DNA from: JAKAWQ01 sp035509315
GTDB taxonomy: Bacteria; Pseudomonadota; Alphaproteobacteria; Acetobacterales; Acetobacteraceae
Length of the DNA stretch: 64,000 nucleotides
Direction of reading: 5' to 3'
Assembly (NCBI GenBank): GCA_035509315.1
Contig: DATJLS010000043.1
Location: forward strand, 1 to 64,000
Shown here: one piece after another, positions 53,586 through 61,201 of the stretch
Position numbering within the stretch: position 1 is the first letter of the stretch
Layout: each line of letters starts with the position of its first letter
Program-made: the position numbers and the translations under genes
Notes under the pieces: generated by a model
The model's input: only the letters and a program-made list of their open reading frames with translations
What the model was told of the DNA's origin: nothing
Databases searched by the model: none

Positions 53586-53685
53586 CGTTCCCCCCGATGG
53601 TCTGGAGGAACATGATAGCACCCTGCGAAGGCAACCTGTTGGAAACTCTTACGCTGTCGCCGTGAGGGCTCTCTCCCCCATCCGG

Positions 53686-54273
53686 TCAGGCATGGCCGGC
53701 CGCGCCCGAGAGGGACCCCGGATCGATGCGCAGCTTGGCCAATGCCCGGCGCCACTTGGTCTCGTGATCCTCGCCGAAGACCAACCCTTCGTCGGCCGGA
53801 CCGGACAGCCAGGCATTCTGGGCAATCTCGTTGTCGAGCTGGCCGGGGCCCCAGCCGGCATAGCCGAGGGCGAGCAGGCCGGCACGGGGCCCGCCGCCCT
53901 CGGCGATGGCCTTGAGGATATCGAGGCTCGCGGTGAGCGCGAGCGCTTCATCGACCCTGAGGCTCCCTTCCCCCGTCCAATCGGAAGTGTGGAGCACGAA
54001 CCCGCGCGCGTTCTCCACCGGCCCGCCGGAGCAGAGCCGGATGCGCCGCGCCGGCGGCACCGGATCGATATCGAGCTGCTTCAGCAATTCGTCGAAGCTC
54101 GGCTGGGCGAGCGGCCGATTGACGACAATGCCCATCGCCCCGTCCGGCGTATGGGCGCACATGAAGATCACGCTCTGCGCGAAGCGCGGGTCGGCCATCG
54201 CGGGCATCGCAATCAGCAGCTGGCCGGCGAGGAAGCCGTTGCCTTCAGATCGCTCTGGCGGAATCACGGACAT
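53686..54273 (-). CDS. YqgE/AlgH family protein (DUF179)
   Basis: 195 aa from ATG 54273; longer starts upstream are possible but lack family character. Features are FLAGQLLIAMPAMADPRFAQSVIFMCAHT, GAMGIVVNRPL, CSGGPVENARGFVLH and LGYAGWGPGQLDNEIAQNAWL, the full DUF179 pattern. Function is poorly defined; AlgH-type proteins were linked to alginate regulation. Divergent from the peroxiredoxin gene. Confidence 0.92.
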   Translation of the reverse strand: MSVIPPERSEGNGFLAGQLLIAMPAMADPRFAQSVIFMCAHTPDGAMGIVVNRPLAQPSFDELLKQLDIDPVPPARRIRLCSGGPVENARGFVLHTSDWTGEGSLRVDEALALTASLDILKAIAEGGGPRAGLLALGYAGWGPGQLDNEIAQNAWLSGPADEGLVFGEDHETKWRRALAKLRIDPGSLSGAAGHA

Positions 54274-54409
54274 CCCGGGAATCTGGGACGACCCGGACGG
54301 CCACGCAAGCGCCCCGGCTGGACACACCCCGGTGACACTTCCGGGTGACACGTCCCATGGGGCAGGCTAGGAATCGCGGCGCGAACGCAAAGAGGGGCGG
54401 AGCAGGAGA

Positions 54410-54892
54410 ATGGCAATCAAGGTCGGCGACACGATTCCGTCGATGAAGCTGATGACGGTCACGGCCGAGGGGCCGAAGGAGATCTCCACCGAGGAGATTT
54501 TCAAAGGCAAGAAGGTGGTGCTGTTCGCCGTGCCCGGTGCCTTCACGCCCACCTGCAGCATCAAGCATTTGCCAGGCTTCGTGGAGAGTGCAGCGGCGAT
54601 CAAGGCCAAGGGCGTGGACACGATCGTCTGCATGGCCGTGAACGATGCCTTCGTGCTCGGCGCCTGGGCCAGGGACCAGCACGTGGACGGCGCGGTGATG
54701 ATGCTGGCCGACGGCTCCGGGACCTTCACCAAGGCGCTCGGCCTCGAGCTCGATCTCGTGGCGCGCGGTCTCGGGATCAGGAGCCAGCGCTTCGCCCTGA
54801 TCGCGGAGGACGGCAAGGTGAGCCATGTCGCGGTCGAGCAGCCGGGCGGCTTCGAGGTGAGCCGCGCCGAGGCGATCCTCGAGCATCTCTGA
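54410..54892 (+). CDS. Prx5-type peroxiredoxin
   Basis: 160 aa. The peroxidatic Cys49 lies in VPGAFTPTCSIKHLPGF, the atypical Prx5/AhpE-like signature. A further Cys74 (TIVCMAVND) occurs; whether it resolves is unknown. The catalytic Arg lies in RSQRFALI. It reduces hydrogen and alkyl peroxides in the cytoplasm with glutathione or glutaredoxin. A GGAGGAGAATGG-like site (GGAGCAGGAG) precedes the ATG. Confidence 0.95.
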   Translation: MAIKVGDTIPSMKLMTVTAEGPKEISTEEIFKGKKVVLFAVPGAFTPTCSIKHLPGFVESAAAIKAKGVDTIVCMAVNDAFVLGAWARDQHVDGAVMMLADGSGTFTKALGLELDLVARGLGIRSQRFALIAEDGKVSHVAVEQPGGFEVSRAEAILEHL

Positions 54893-54908
54893 AGGAGGAA
54901 GGCCTCGC

Positions 54909-55853
54909 CTACGCGGCGGAGGCGAAGAAGGGCGGGCTCTGCGCGGCCTTGGCCGCCTCCAGCCGGAACGTCTCGGTCATGTGGGTTGCCAGCGCCTCGA
55001 CCGCCGGGCCGGCATGCTTGCGGCCCTTGAGCATCAGGATCGCGAAATCCGGCAGCACCGGCAGCACTTCGCCCGGCTTCAGCGCGACGATCCCTTCCGG
55101 CAGCCAGGAAGGGATCGAGACGGTCACGGCCAGGCCCGCAAGCACCGGGGCGAGGGTTCCGGCCTGGCTGCCTGACATATAGGCGATGCGGTAGCGCCGC
55201 TTGGCCTGATCGAGCGCGCGGACCGCGGCCTCCGCCCAGGAGCAGCCGCTGGCCGCCACGGCCAGGGGCAGCGGGTCGCGACGATGCACCGCATGCCGCT
55301 CCGAGGTGAGCCAGAGCAACGGACCGCGCCAGAGCGGCACGGCGGACCAGCCTTTGGGCTCCACCCCTTCCGAGATGAGCGTGAGATCGAGCTCACCGGC
55401 CTTGAGCCGCTCCGCAAGCTCCTCCGAAGGCGCGCAGATCACCTCCACCTGCACGGCGGGATGGGTATCGGCGAAGCGCGCCAGCACCGGCGGCAGATAG
55501 CGCCAAGCATAGTCATCCGGCGTGCCGAGCCGCACCGAGCCGGCGAGAAGCGGCGCGCGGAAGGCCCCCCAGATCGAGTCGTTGAGGGCGACCATCTCGG
55601 CCGCCCGCGCGAGAAGAAGCCGTCCGTGCGGCGTGAGCTCCACCGCCCCGCCGCGGCTCCGCTCGAAAAGCTTCTGGCCGAGCAGCGTTTCGAGCCGCTG
55701 GACCTGCATCGAGACCGCGGACTGCGTGCGCCCGACCCGCTCCGCGGCGCGGGTGAAGCTGCCATCCTCGGCGATGAAGAGGAAGGCACGCAAAAGATCG
55801 GGATCGATGCCGCCGGGCAAGCTCATAAAATCAGTATCAATGATTCCTGCCAT
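54909..55853 (-). CDS. LysR-family transcriptional regulator
   Basis: 314 aa. The N-terminal winged helix is PDLLRAFLFIAEDGSFTRAAERVGRTQSAVSMQVQRLE, typical LysR. The effector domain starts near residue 90 (GSVRLGTPDDYAWRYLPPVLARFADTHPAVQVEVICAPS). The start is ATG 55853; ATG 55826 (MSLPGGIDP...) is also reasonable. The gene is convergent with the peroxiredoxin and divergent from the DUF1127 gene, whose promoter it may control. Effector unknown; no Cys pair like OxyR was noted. Confidence 0.93.
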   Translation of the reverse strand: MAGIIDTDFMSLPGGIDPDLLRAFLFIAEDGSFTRAAERVGRTQSAVSMQVQRLETLLGQKLFERSRGGAVELTPHGRLLLARAAEMVALNDSIWGAFRAPLLAGSVRLGTPDDYAWRYLPPVLARFADTHPAVQVEVICAPSEELAERLKAGELDLTLISEGVEPKGWSAVPLWRGPLLWLTSERHAVHRRDPLPLAVAASGCSWAEAAVRALDQAKRRYRIAYMSGSQAGTLAPVLAGLAVTVSIPSWLPEGIVALKPGEVLPVLPDFAILMLKGRKHAGPAVEALATHMTETFRLEAAKAAQSPPFFASAA

Positions 55854-55931
55854 CAATGCAATTCGTTTTCCTTATTTCGCTTTGCCACTCATGTTCACGG
55901 CATCGGCAATTGACGCCACGGAGCTGCGAAC

Positions 55932-56156
55932 ATGAGCGTCGCGATCTTCGAGACCTTCCGTCCTCCCCGGCAACGGCTTCACGGGATGCGGAAGGGTTTC
56001 GCCATGCTCCGCCAGCGCTTCCTCGACTGGCGCCGGGACGTCCGCGCCCGCCGCGAGCTTTTGGCCGCCGATCCGCGCATGCTCGCCGATATCGGCATCT
56101 CGCGTGCCGAAGCCGATTTCCGGGCGCTGAGCGGCCCGCTCGACTGGCCCGATTAA
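55932..56156 (+). CDS. DUF1127 (YjiS-like) small protein
   Basis: 74 aa. The C-terminal half RFLDWRRDVRARRELLAADPRMLADIGISRAEADF follows the DUF1127 consensus (W...R..R.L..L....L.DIG..R). Arg-rich small proteins of this family affect RNA turnover or phosphate/carbon regulation in some alphaproteobacteria. Single gene, divergent from the LysR regulator; GGAG lies before the ATG. Confidence 0.9.
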   Translation: MSVAIFETFRPPRQRLHGMRKGFAMLRQRFLDWRRDVRARRELLAADPRMLADIGISRAEADFRALSGPLDWPD

Positions 56157-56231
56157 ATCGCGCGAGCATGGTGATTTCGGATTGTCGCGCTTCTCGCCGT
56201 CTCTTTTCCGGCGTGACACACGTCTTCGCGC

Positions 56232-57665
56232 TCACTGGTAGTTGGTGAGCAGGAACTCGATGCGGCGATTCTTCGCATAGGCGTCGGGCGTGCTCGCGGC
56301 GTCGAGCGGATGGGTGGCGCCGAATCCCGTCGCGGCGAGACGGTCGGGCGAGATCCCCTGCTGGATCAGGAGATTGACCACATTGATCGCGCGCTGCGCG
56401 GAGAGCTCCCAGTTCGAGGGATATTGCGGGGTGTGGATGGGTGTCGCGTCGGTATAGCCCTGCACGTCCAGAACCCAGTGCAAGCCCGGCGGAATCTTCT
56501 GTGCGATATCCTGCAGCGTGAGGGCAAGCTCGATGATCTTGAGCTTCCCCTCGGGCGTGAGATCGGCGCTGCCGATCGGAAACAGCACCTCGTTCTGGAA
56601 GACGAAGCGATCGCCGACGATGTGGATCCCGGGCTGGTTCGCCAGCGCCGCGCGCAGCTTGCCGAAGAACTCGCTGCGGTAGAGCTCGAGCTGCTGCACC
56701 CGCTGGGCGAGCGCGGCATTCAGCCTCCGCCCGAGATCGGCAATCTGCACGTCCTTCGCCTGATCTTCCTTCTCCGAAGCGCCGAGTGCGGCATCGATGC
56801 TCGCGAGCTGCGCCCTGAGCGCGGAAATCTGCTCGTTGAGCAGGGCAATCCGCGCCACCGCGCTATCGGCCAGCCCCTTCTCACTCTGAAGCAGAGCTTC
56901 GGCCGCCGCCCGCCGTTCCGCCTCCGTCGTCGCCCGTACCGCCGCGTCCTCCGCTTTCTTCTCGAGCGCGTCGCGCAGCGCCTGAAGCGCCTGCACCTGC
57001 TCGTTGAGATTGGCAAGATCGGAGAGTTTTGCGGTGATCGTGGCCTGATTGACCTTCACCGTGCGGTCGAGCGCGGCGATCTCGGCCTGCATGTCGGCCA
57101 GCCGTTTCTTCGCCGCCGCCAGCTCCGCCGCCGTCGCCACCAGCGCGCTCGCCTGCGCCTTGTTCGCCTGCGTGGCCTGATCCGCCCGCGCGCCGGCGGT
57201 TGCCAGATCCGATTGCAACTGCACGAGCCGCGCATTGCCGGACTGCAATTGCAGCCGGGCATCGGCAAGCTCCGCCGCGAGCCTGTCCTGCGCGCTCTCC
57301 GCCGTATTGCGCGCGTTCACGGCCCCGGCCTCTTCCGCCTGAAGCGCCGCGAGCTGCTGGGCAAGCGAGCTTCGCGCTGCCTGCGCACCCTGCAGCTGGC
57401 TCGTCAATTGCGAAACGGAAAGCTGCAGGGCCGCCTCATGGCTTTTCTCGAGCGCCAGCATGTCGGTCAGGTCCGCGACCTGCTGGTTGAGCTGCTCGAG
57501 CGCCTTGTTCCGCCCCGAAAGCGCGATCGAGAGAAAGATTTGCGCCAGCACGAAGACCAGCAGCACGAAGATGACGACCATGAGCAGCGTCGAGAGCGCA
57601 TCGACGTACCCGGGCCAGGGATTGAGCCCAAGCCCGCTGCTTCTTCGCCGCCCCCCTGCCGGCAT
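56232..57665 (-). CDS. MotB/OmpA-like envelope protein with long coiled coil
   Basis: 477 aa. One N-terminal transmembrane helix (residues about 20-50, YVDALSTLLMVVIFVLLVFVLAQIFLSIAL) carries an Asp (D22) like the MotB/ExbD ion-binding residue. Residues about 52-330 form a long Ala/Gln/Leu-rich coiled coil. The C-terminal OmpA-like domain (about 350-477) has WVLDVQGYTDATPIHTPQYPSNWELSAQRAINVVNLL and AKNRRIEFLL, binding peptidoglycan. It follows a MotA/ExbB-like gene and is the partner subunit. It is not part of the flagellar cluster. Confidence 0.85.
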   Translation of the reverse strand: MPAGGRRRSSGLGLNPWPGYVDALSTLLMVVIFVLLVFVLAQIFLSIALSGRNKALEQLNQQVADLTDMLALEKSHEAALQLSVSQLTSQLQGAQAARSSLAQQLAALQAEEAGAVNARNTAESAQDRLAAELADARLQLQSGNARLVQLQSDLATAGARADQATQANKAQASALVATAAELAAAKKRLADMQAEIAALDRTVKVNQATITAKLSDLANLNEQVQALQALRDALEKKAEDAAVRATTEAERRAAAEALLQSEKGLADSAVARIALLNEQISALRAQLASIDAALGASEKEDQAKDVQIADLGRRLNAALAQRVQQLELYRSEFFGKLRAALANQPGIHIVGDRFVFQNEVLFPIGSADLTPEGKLKIIELALTLQDIAQKIPPGLHWVLDVQGYTDATPIHTPQYPSNWELSAQRAINVVNLLIQQGISPDRLAATGFGATHPLDAASTPDAYAKNRRIEFLLTNYQ

Positions 57666-57694
57666 TCTTCCCTACCCTGCCCGCCCGCGATGCA

Positions 57695-58852
57695 TCACCG
57701 CGGCTGCTCCTCGGCCAGCGCCGCGACCGTCCGGGTGAGCAGCCGGAGATCGTTGCGCAGCTCGGTCGTGCTCTGCAAACGCCCCTGTTCGGTCTCCGCC
57801 AGCAGCCGTTGCAGCGTGACGTCCATGCTGCGCAGATGCGCCCGCACCGCCTCGTCGAGCCCGCCCTCCCCGCGCATCTCGGCGAAGCGGGCGAGCGCGG
57901 GGCTCAGCGCCGCATGCGTCTCGGCAATTCGCAGCATCAATTGCTGGTTGGTGCGCATCGTGTCCGAAAGTGTCGCGAGCTTGTCCGAGAGTATCGCCAG
58001 CGCGTGGTTCACCTGCGTCCGCCCGTCCTCTCCGCGGACCAGGATGCGCTGCAGCTCCTCCATATTTTCCGCGGTATGCTCGAGCAGGGACTGCACATAG
58101 ACCGGCACCGAGGTCTCGCCCTCGCCGCCGAGCACCCCGCTCGAAAGCCGCGTGAGGCTCGCCAGCCAATCCTCGAGCTCATTGTAGAAGCGGTTCTGCG
58201 CCTGCCCGGCGGTCAGATCGAGAAAGCCCAGCACCAGCGCGCCGGCAAGGCCGAACATCGACGAGGAGAAGGCCGTCCCCATGCCGTGCAGCGGCTGGAC
58301 CAGCCCGGCCTTGAGCTGGCCGAACATGGCGCCGACATCGCCGGACTGCACGGAAAGCCCGCTGATCACCTCGCTCACCGCGCCGACCGTGCGCAGCAAT
58401 CCCCAGAAAGTGCCGAGCAGGCCGAGAAAGATCATCAGGCCGGTCATGTACCGGGAGAGCTCGCGGCTCTCGTCCAGGCGGCTGGCAATGCCGTCGAGCA
58501 GGCTGCGCATCGAGGAGGCGGAGAGCGTCACCCGGTCACTGCCGTCGGCGCCCTTGCCCGCCCGCGTGGCCAGCATGCTCGCCATCGAGGCGAGAAGCCG
58601 GGGCGCCGGCAGAGTGGCCAGGCGCGCGCGACCGCGCTGAAAGGTTTCCACCCAGGTGACCTCGGGCTGCAAGCGCAGCACCTGGCGCAGGTTCCAGGCG
58701 ATCCCGCAGATCTCGATGAAGAAGATCAGGCTGTTGAGGACGGGATTGTACCAGAAGGCAGCGTGCAGCCGGGGCGAAAGCAGCACGCCGACGATCGCCA
58801 CCACCACCAGGAAGGCCAGCATGCGCAGCAGATACGCGGTCGGCCGGGTCAT
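57695..58852 (-). CDS. MotA/TolQ/ExbB-like proton-channel protein
   Basis: 385 aa. Hydrophobic segments lie near residues 8-27, 35-55, 137-158 (TGLMIFLGLLGTFWGLLRTVGAV) and 185-212 (GTAFSSSMFGLAGALVLGFLDL), matching the MotA/ExbB pore-helix pattern (G.LGTFwGL and T.FG..G). The last ~160 residues are cytoplasmic and helical, unlike short ExbB. It overlaps the preceding OmpA-like gene by 4 bp and lies 29 bp before its MotB-like partner. Probably an ion-driven envelope motor of unknown task. Confidence 0.83.
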   Translation of the reverse strand: MTRPTAYLLRMLAFLVVVAIVGVLLSPRLHAAFWYNPVLNSLIFFIEICGIAWNLRQVLRLQPEVTWVETFQRGRARLATLPAPRLLASMASMLATRAGKGADGSDRVTLSASSMRSLLDGIASRLDESRELSRYMTGLMIFLGLLGTFWGLLRTVGAVSEVISGLSVQSGDVGAMFGQLKAGLVQPLHGMGTAFSSSMFGLAGALVLGFLDLTAGQAQNRFYNELEDWLASLTRLSSGVLGGEGETSVPVYVQSLLEHTAENMEELQRILVRGEDGRTQVNHALAILSDKLATLSDTMRTNQQLMLRIAETHAALSPALARFAEMRGEGGLDEAVRAHLRSMDVTLQRLLAETEQGRLQSTTELRNDLRLLTRTVAALAEEQPR

Positions 58853-59634
58853 GGCGCTCCCTTGGGCGTTTCCTTGGCCGCTTCCGCGGCCTGCGGTGCT
58901 TTCGGCCCGGGCTGGAACGTCACGTCCACGCGGTTCGCCGGCAGCGGAGCCGGCCCGGCCTCAGAGAGCAAGGCGCGCACATAGATGTGCTCGGAGGCGA
59001 TGCCGGCCTCGCGCAGCACCGCCTGCGCGGCGAGCGCCCGCGAGAGCGAAAGCCGCCGCGCCGTCGAGGGGTCGGAAGGATCGCTTTTCGCATAGGCATC
59101 GACCGCGACCGAAGGCGCATGCGCCTCCACCGCCGCGCCCGCGATTTCGCGAAGGGCGGCGAGCGTCGCCGGGTTGAGCGCGGCGTCGGTCGCGCCGAAG
59201 GTCACACGGACACCGCCCGGAATGCGCATCGCCTGGCCGGGCGCGCCATCCACGACCTGGGGCGGCGTCGGCGGCGGCTCGGGATGCGGGGGCCCGACCA
59301 GGACGATCGGCGCCAGCACCGGCTTCGCCGGCGGATGCTGGGGCGGAGGCGAGGGCAGTGGCCCGATCGTCGTGCTTCCCACCGTCGCGAACTGGGGCGC
59401 CGGAGGCACGGGCCCGGAAGGCGGGATGGGCGGCAGTGGCAGAGGACCGGCCGGCATCGCCTGAGCGCGTACACCCTCGCCGCGCGGCATGGGAACGGGA
59501 GAGGGTCCGGGCTTGGGAGCCGGTGCGGGCGTGAGCGCGTTCAGCGCGTTCATATTCACGCTCACCTGGCCACGCGCCCACGGCGCGGCAAGCACCAGCA
59601 CGGCCGCAATGACGAAGCCCCTCCGCATATTCAT
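58849..59634 (-). CDS. Secreted Pro-rich protein with OmpA-like C-terminal domain
   Basis: 261 aa from ATG 59634. Residues 1-23 form a signal peptide (RRGFVIAAVLVLAAPWARG). Residues about 24-135 are very Pro-rich (PAPAPKPGPSPVPMPRGEG), suited to spanning the periplasm. The C-terminal ~110 residues (RVTFGATDAALNPATLAALREIA, SVAVDAYAKSDP, ARRLSLSRALAAQAVLREAGI, NRVDVTF) are OmpA-like. First gene of the three-gene operon with the MotA- and MotB-like proteins, overlapping the former by 4 bp. Confidence 0.78.
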   Translation of the reverse strand: MNMRRGFVIAAVLVLAAPWARGQVSVNMNALNALTPAPAPKPGPSPVPMPRGEGVRAQAMPAGPLPLPPIPPSGPVPPAPQFATVGSTTIGPLPSPPPQHPPAKPVLAPIVLVGPPHPEPPPTPPQVVDGAPGQAMRIPGGVRVTFGATDAALNPATLAALREIAGAAVEAHAPSVAVDAYAKSDPSDPSTARRLSLSRALAAQAVLREAGIASEHIYVRALLSEAGPAPLPANRVDVTFQPGPKAPQAAEAAKETPKGAP

Positions 59635-59747
59635 GACGACACTACCCGAGGCGTCTCCCAGTGCCAACGTTATGCGTCATTTTTAGCCGGTTTTCGCCGG
59701 CGGGCAGCGCGCATTTCCCGATCGTCCCGGTCGATCGGCGGAAATGC

Positions 59748-60599
59748 TCAACCCGTTCCCACCCTGCCGCGCCGTTCCGCCGCTTCCATCCCCGCGCTTA
59801 CCGCTTCGAGAAGACGCGGATGCAGGGCCGGATTCGCGGCCACCACGTCACCTTTCGCCAGCGGATCTCTGCCCGCAGGGTCGGTTGCGAAGCCACCCGC
59901 CTCGCGCACCAGCAAGAGGCCCGCCGCCATGTCCCAGGGCTTGAGCCCGAGTTCCCAGTAACCATCGAATCGGCCGGCCGCGACCCAGGCGAGATCGAGC
60001 GCGGCGGCGCCGAATCGCCGCACGCCGGCGACTTGCGGCATGAGCAGCCCAAGCGTGCGGGCGAAGGCGAGGCGTTGCTCGGAAGGCGCGGCGGCAAAGG
60101 GAATGCCGGTCGCGAAGACCGCCTCTCCCATCTCCCGCCGTGCCGAAACCCTGAGCCTGTGGTCGTTGAGATAGGCCCCGGCCCCCTTCTCGGCGCGGAA
60201 CATCTCGTTCGCCGCCGGGTTGTAGACGACGCCCGCGACGATCTCCGCCCCTCCTTCGGCCAGGCGCCGCTCGAGTGCGATGCTGATCGCCCAGTGCGGC
60301 ATCCCGTGCAGGAAATTGGTGGTCCCGTCGAGCGGATCGACGGTCCACCGCCATGCCCAGCGGGACGAGCCCGAAGCGCCGGATTCCTCCATCAGAAAGG
60401 CATATCCCGGCCGCGCCTTCTCGAGCTCCTGGCGCAAGGTCGCCTCGGCGCGGAGATCCGCCTGGCTCACGAAATCCGACGGGCCTTTCACGCTCACCTG
60501 AAGCTGCTCGACTTCGTTAAAGTCTCGCAACAGACGCCGCGCCGCCTTCTGCGCGGCGTTCATCATCACGGTGAGATGCGGCGATTGCGGCGGCGGCAT
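59748..60599 (-). CDS. suhB: Inositol-monophosphatase family protein (SuhB-like)
   Basis: 283 aa. Metal and substrate motifs are complete: FVSQADLRAEATLRQEL, FLMEESG, WTVDPLDGTTNFLHGMP, and the second-domain WELGLKPWDMAAGLLLVREAGG. It dephosphorylates inositol-1-phosphate or related sugar phosphates, and SuhB members also act in rRNA transcription. Its start is ATG 60599; an internal ATG at 60566 is possible. It sits just downstream of the EF-P frame on the same strand, 35 bp apart. Confidence 0.92.
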   Translation of the reverse strand: MPPPQSPHLTVMMNAAQKAARRLLRDFNEVEQLQVSVKGPSDFVSQADLRAEATLRQELEKARPGYAFLMEESGASGSSRWAWRWTVDPLDGTTNFLHGMPHWAISIALERRLAEGGAEIVAGVVYNPAANEMFRAEKGAGAYLNDHRLRVSARREMGEAVFATGIPFAAAPSEQRLAFARTLGLLMPQVAGVRRFGAAALDLAWVAAGRFDGYWELGLKPWDMAAGLLLVREAGGFATDPAGRDPLAKGDVVAANPALHPRLLEAVSAGMEAAERRGRVGTG

Positions 60600-60634
60600 C
60601 GCCGCGTGCCCCCTGGCTTAATAGCTTTACCTTC

Positions 60635-61201
60635 TTATGCCTTCGCCCGCTCCACGTAGCTCGCGTCTTCGGTGCGCACGACGACCTTCTCGCCGGTCTC
60701 GACGAAGGGCGGTACCATCGTCTTCACGCCGTTGGCAAGCCGCGCCGGCTTGTACGAGGAGGTCGCGGTCTGGCCTTTCACGACCGGATCCGCCTCCACC
60801 ACCTCGAGCACCACCGTCTGCGGCAAATGGACCGCGACCGGCTCGCCTTCGACGAGATCGACCGTCACCGGCATGTTGTCCTGCAGGAACGAAGCCGCGT
60901 CGCCGAGCAGCGCCACCGGCACCATCGTCTGCTCGTAGGTCTCGTTGTCGAGCAGCACGAGATTGGCGCCGTCCGTGTAGGAGTAGGTGAACTCCTTCTC
61001 GTCGGTCAGCAGCCGTTCGACGGTATCGGCCGTGCGCCAGCGCTCGTTCGTCTTGTTGCCGGATTTGAGGTCGCGCATCTCCACCTGGATGAAGGCGCCG
61101 CCCTTGCCCGGCGTGATGATCTGCTGCTTGAGAACGGTCCAGCGGCGACCTTCATGCTCGATCACCTGGCCGGCGCGAATCTGGTTCGCCTGCTGCTTCA
61201 T
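60635..61201 (-). CDS. efp: Translation elongation factor P (possible own start at 61201)
   Basis: 188 aa from the in-frame ATG 61201. EF-P relieves ribosome stalling at polyproline. The N-terminal KOW-like domain has GRRWTVLKQQIITPGKGGAFIQVEMRDLKSG with the modifiable Lys33 in TPGKGGAF, the type beta-lysylated by EpmA/EpmB. The C-terminal S1-like/OB domain has LPQTVVLEVVEADPVVKGQTA and PARLANGVKTMVPPFVETGEKVVV. No good Shine-Dalgarno sequence is seen before the ATG. The reading frame is open upstream through EpmB, so EF-P may be made separately, as a fusion, or both. Confidence 0.9.
   Translation of the reverse strand: MKQQANQIRAGQVIEHEGRRWTVLKQQIITPGKGGAFIQVEMRDLKSGNKTNERWRTADTVERLLTDEKEFTYSYTDGANLVLLDNETYEQTMVPVALLGDAASFLQDNMPVTVDLVEGEPVAVHLPQTVVLEVVEADPVVKGQTATSSYKPARLANGVKTMVPPFVETGEKVVVRTEDASYVERAKA

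Noticed and set aside
56232..59634. Zorya anti-phage defence system
   Set aside because: Channel and peptidoglycan-binding subunits are similar in plan to ZorA/ZorB, but no ZorC, ZorD or ZorE-like effector gene lies nearby; the neighbours are an IMPase, DUF1127 and LysR genes.
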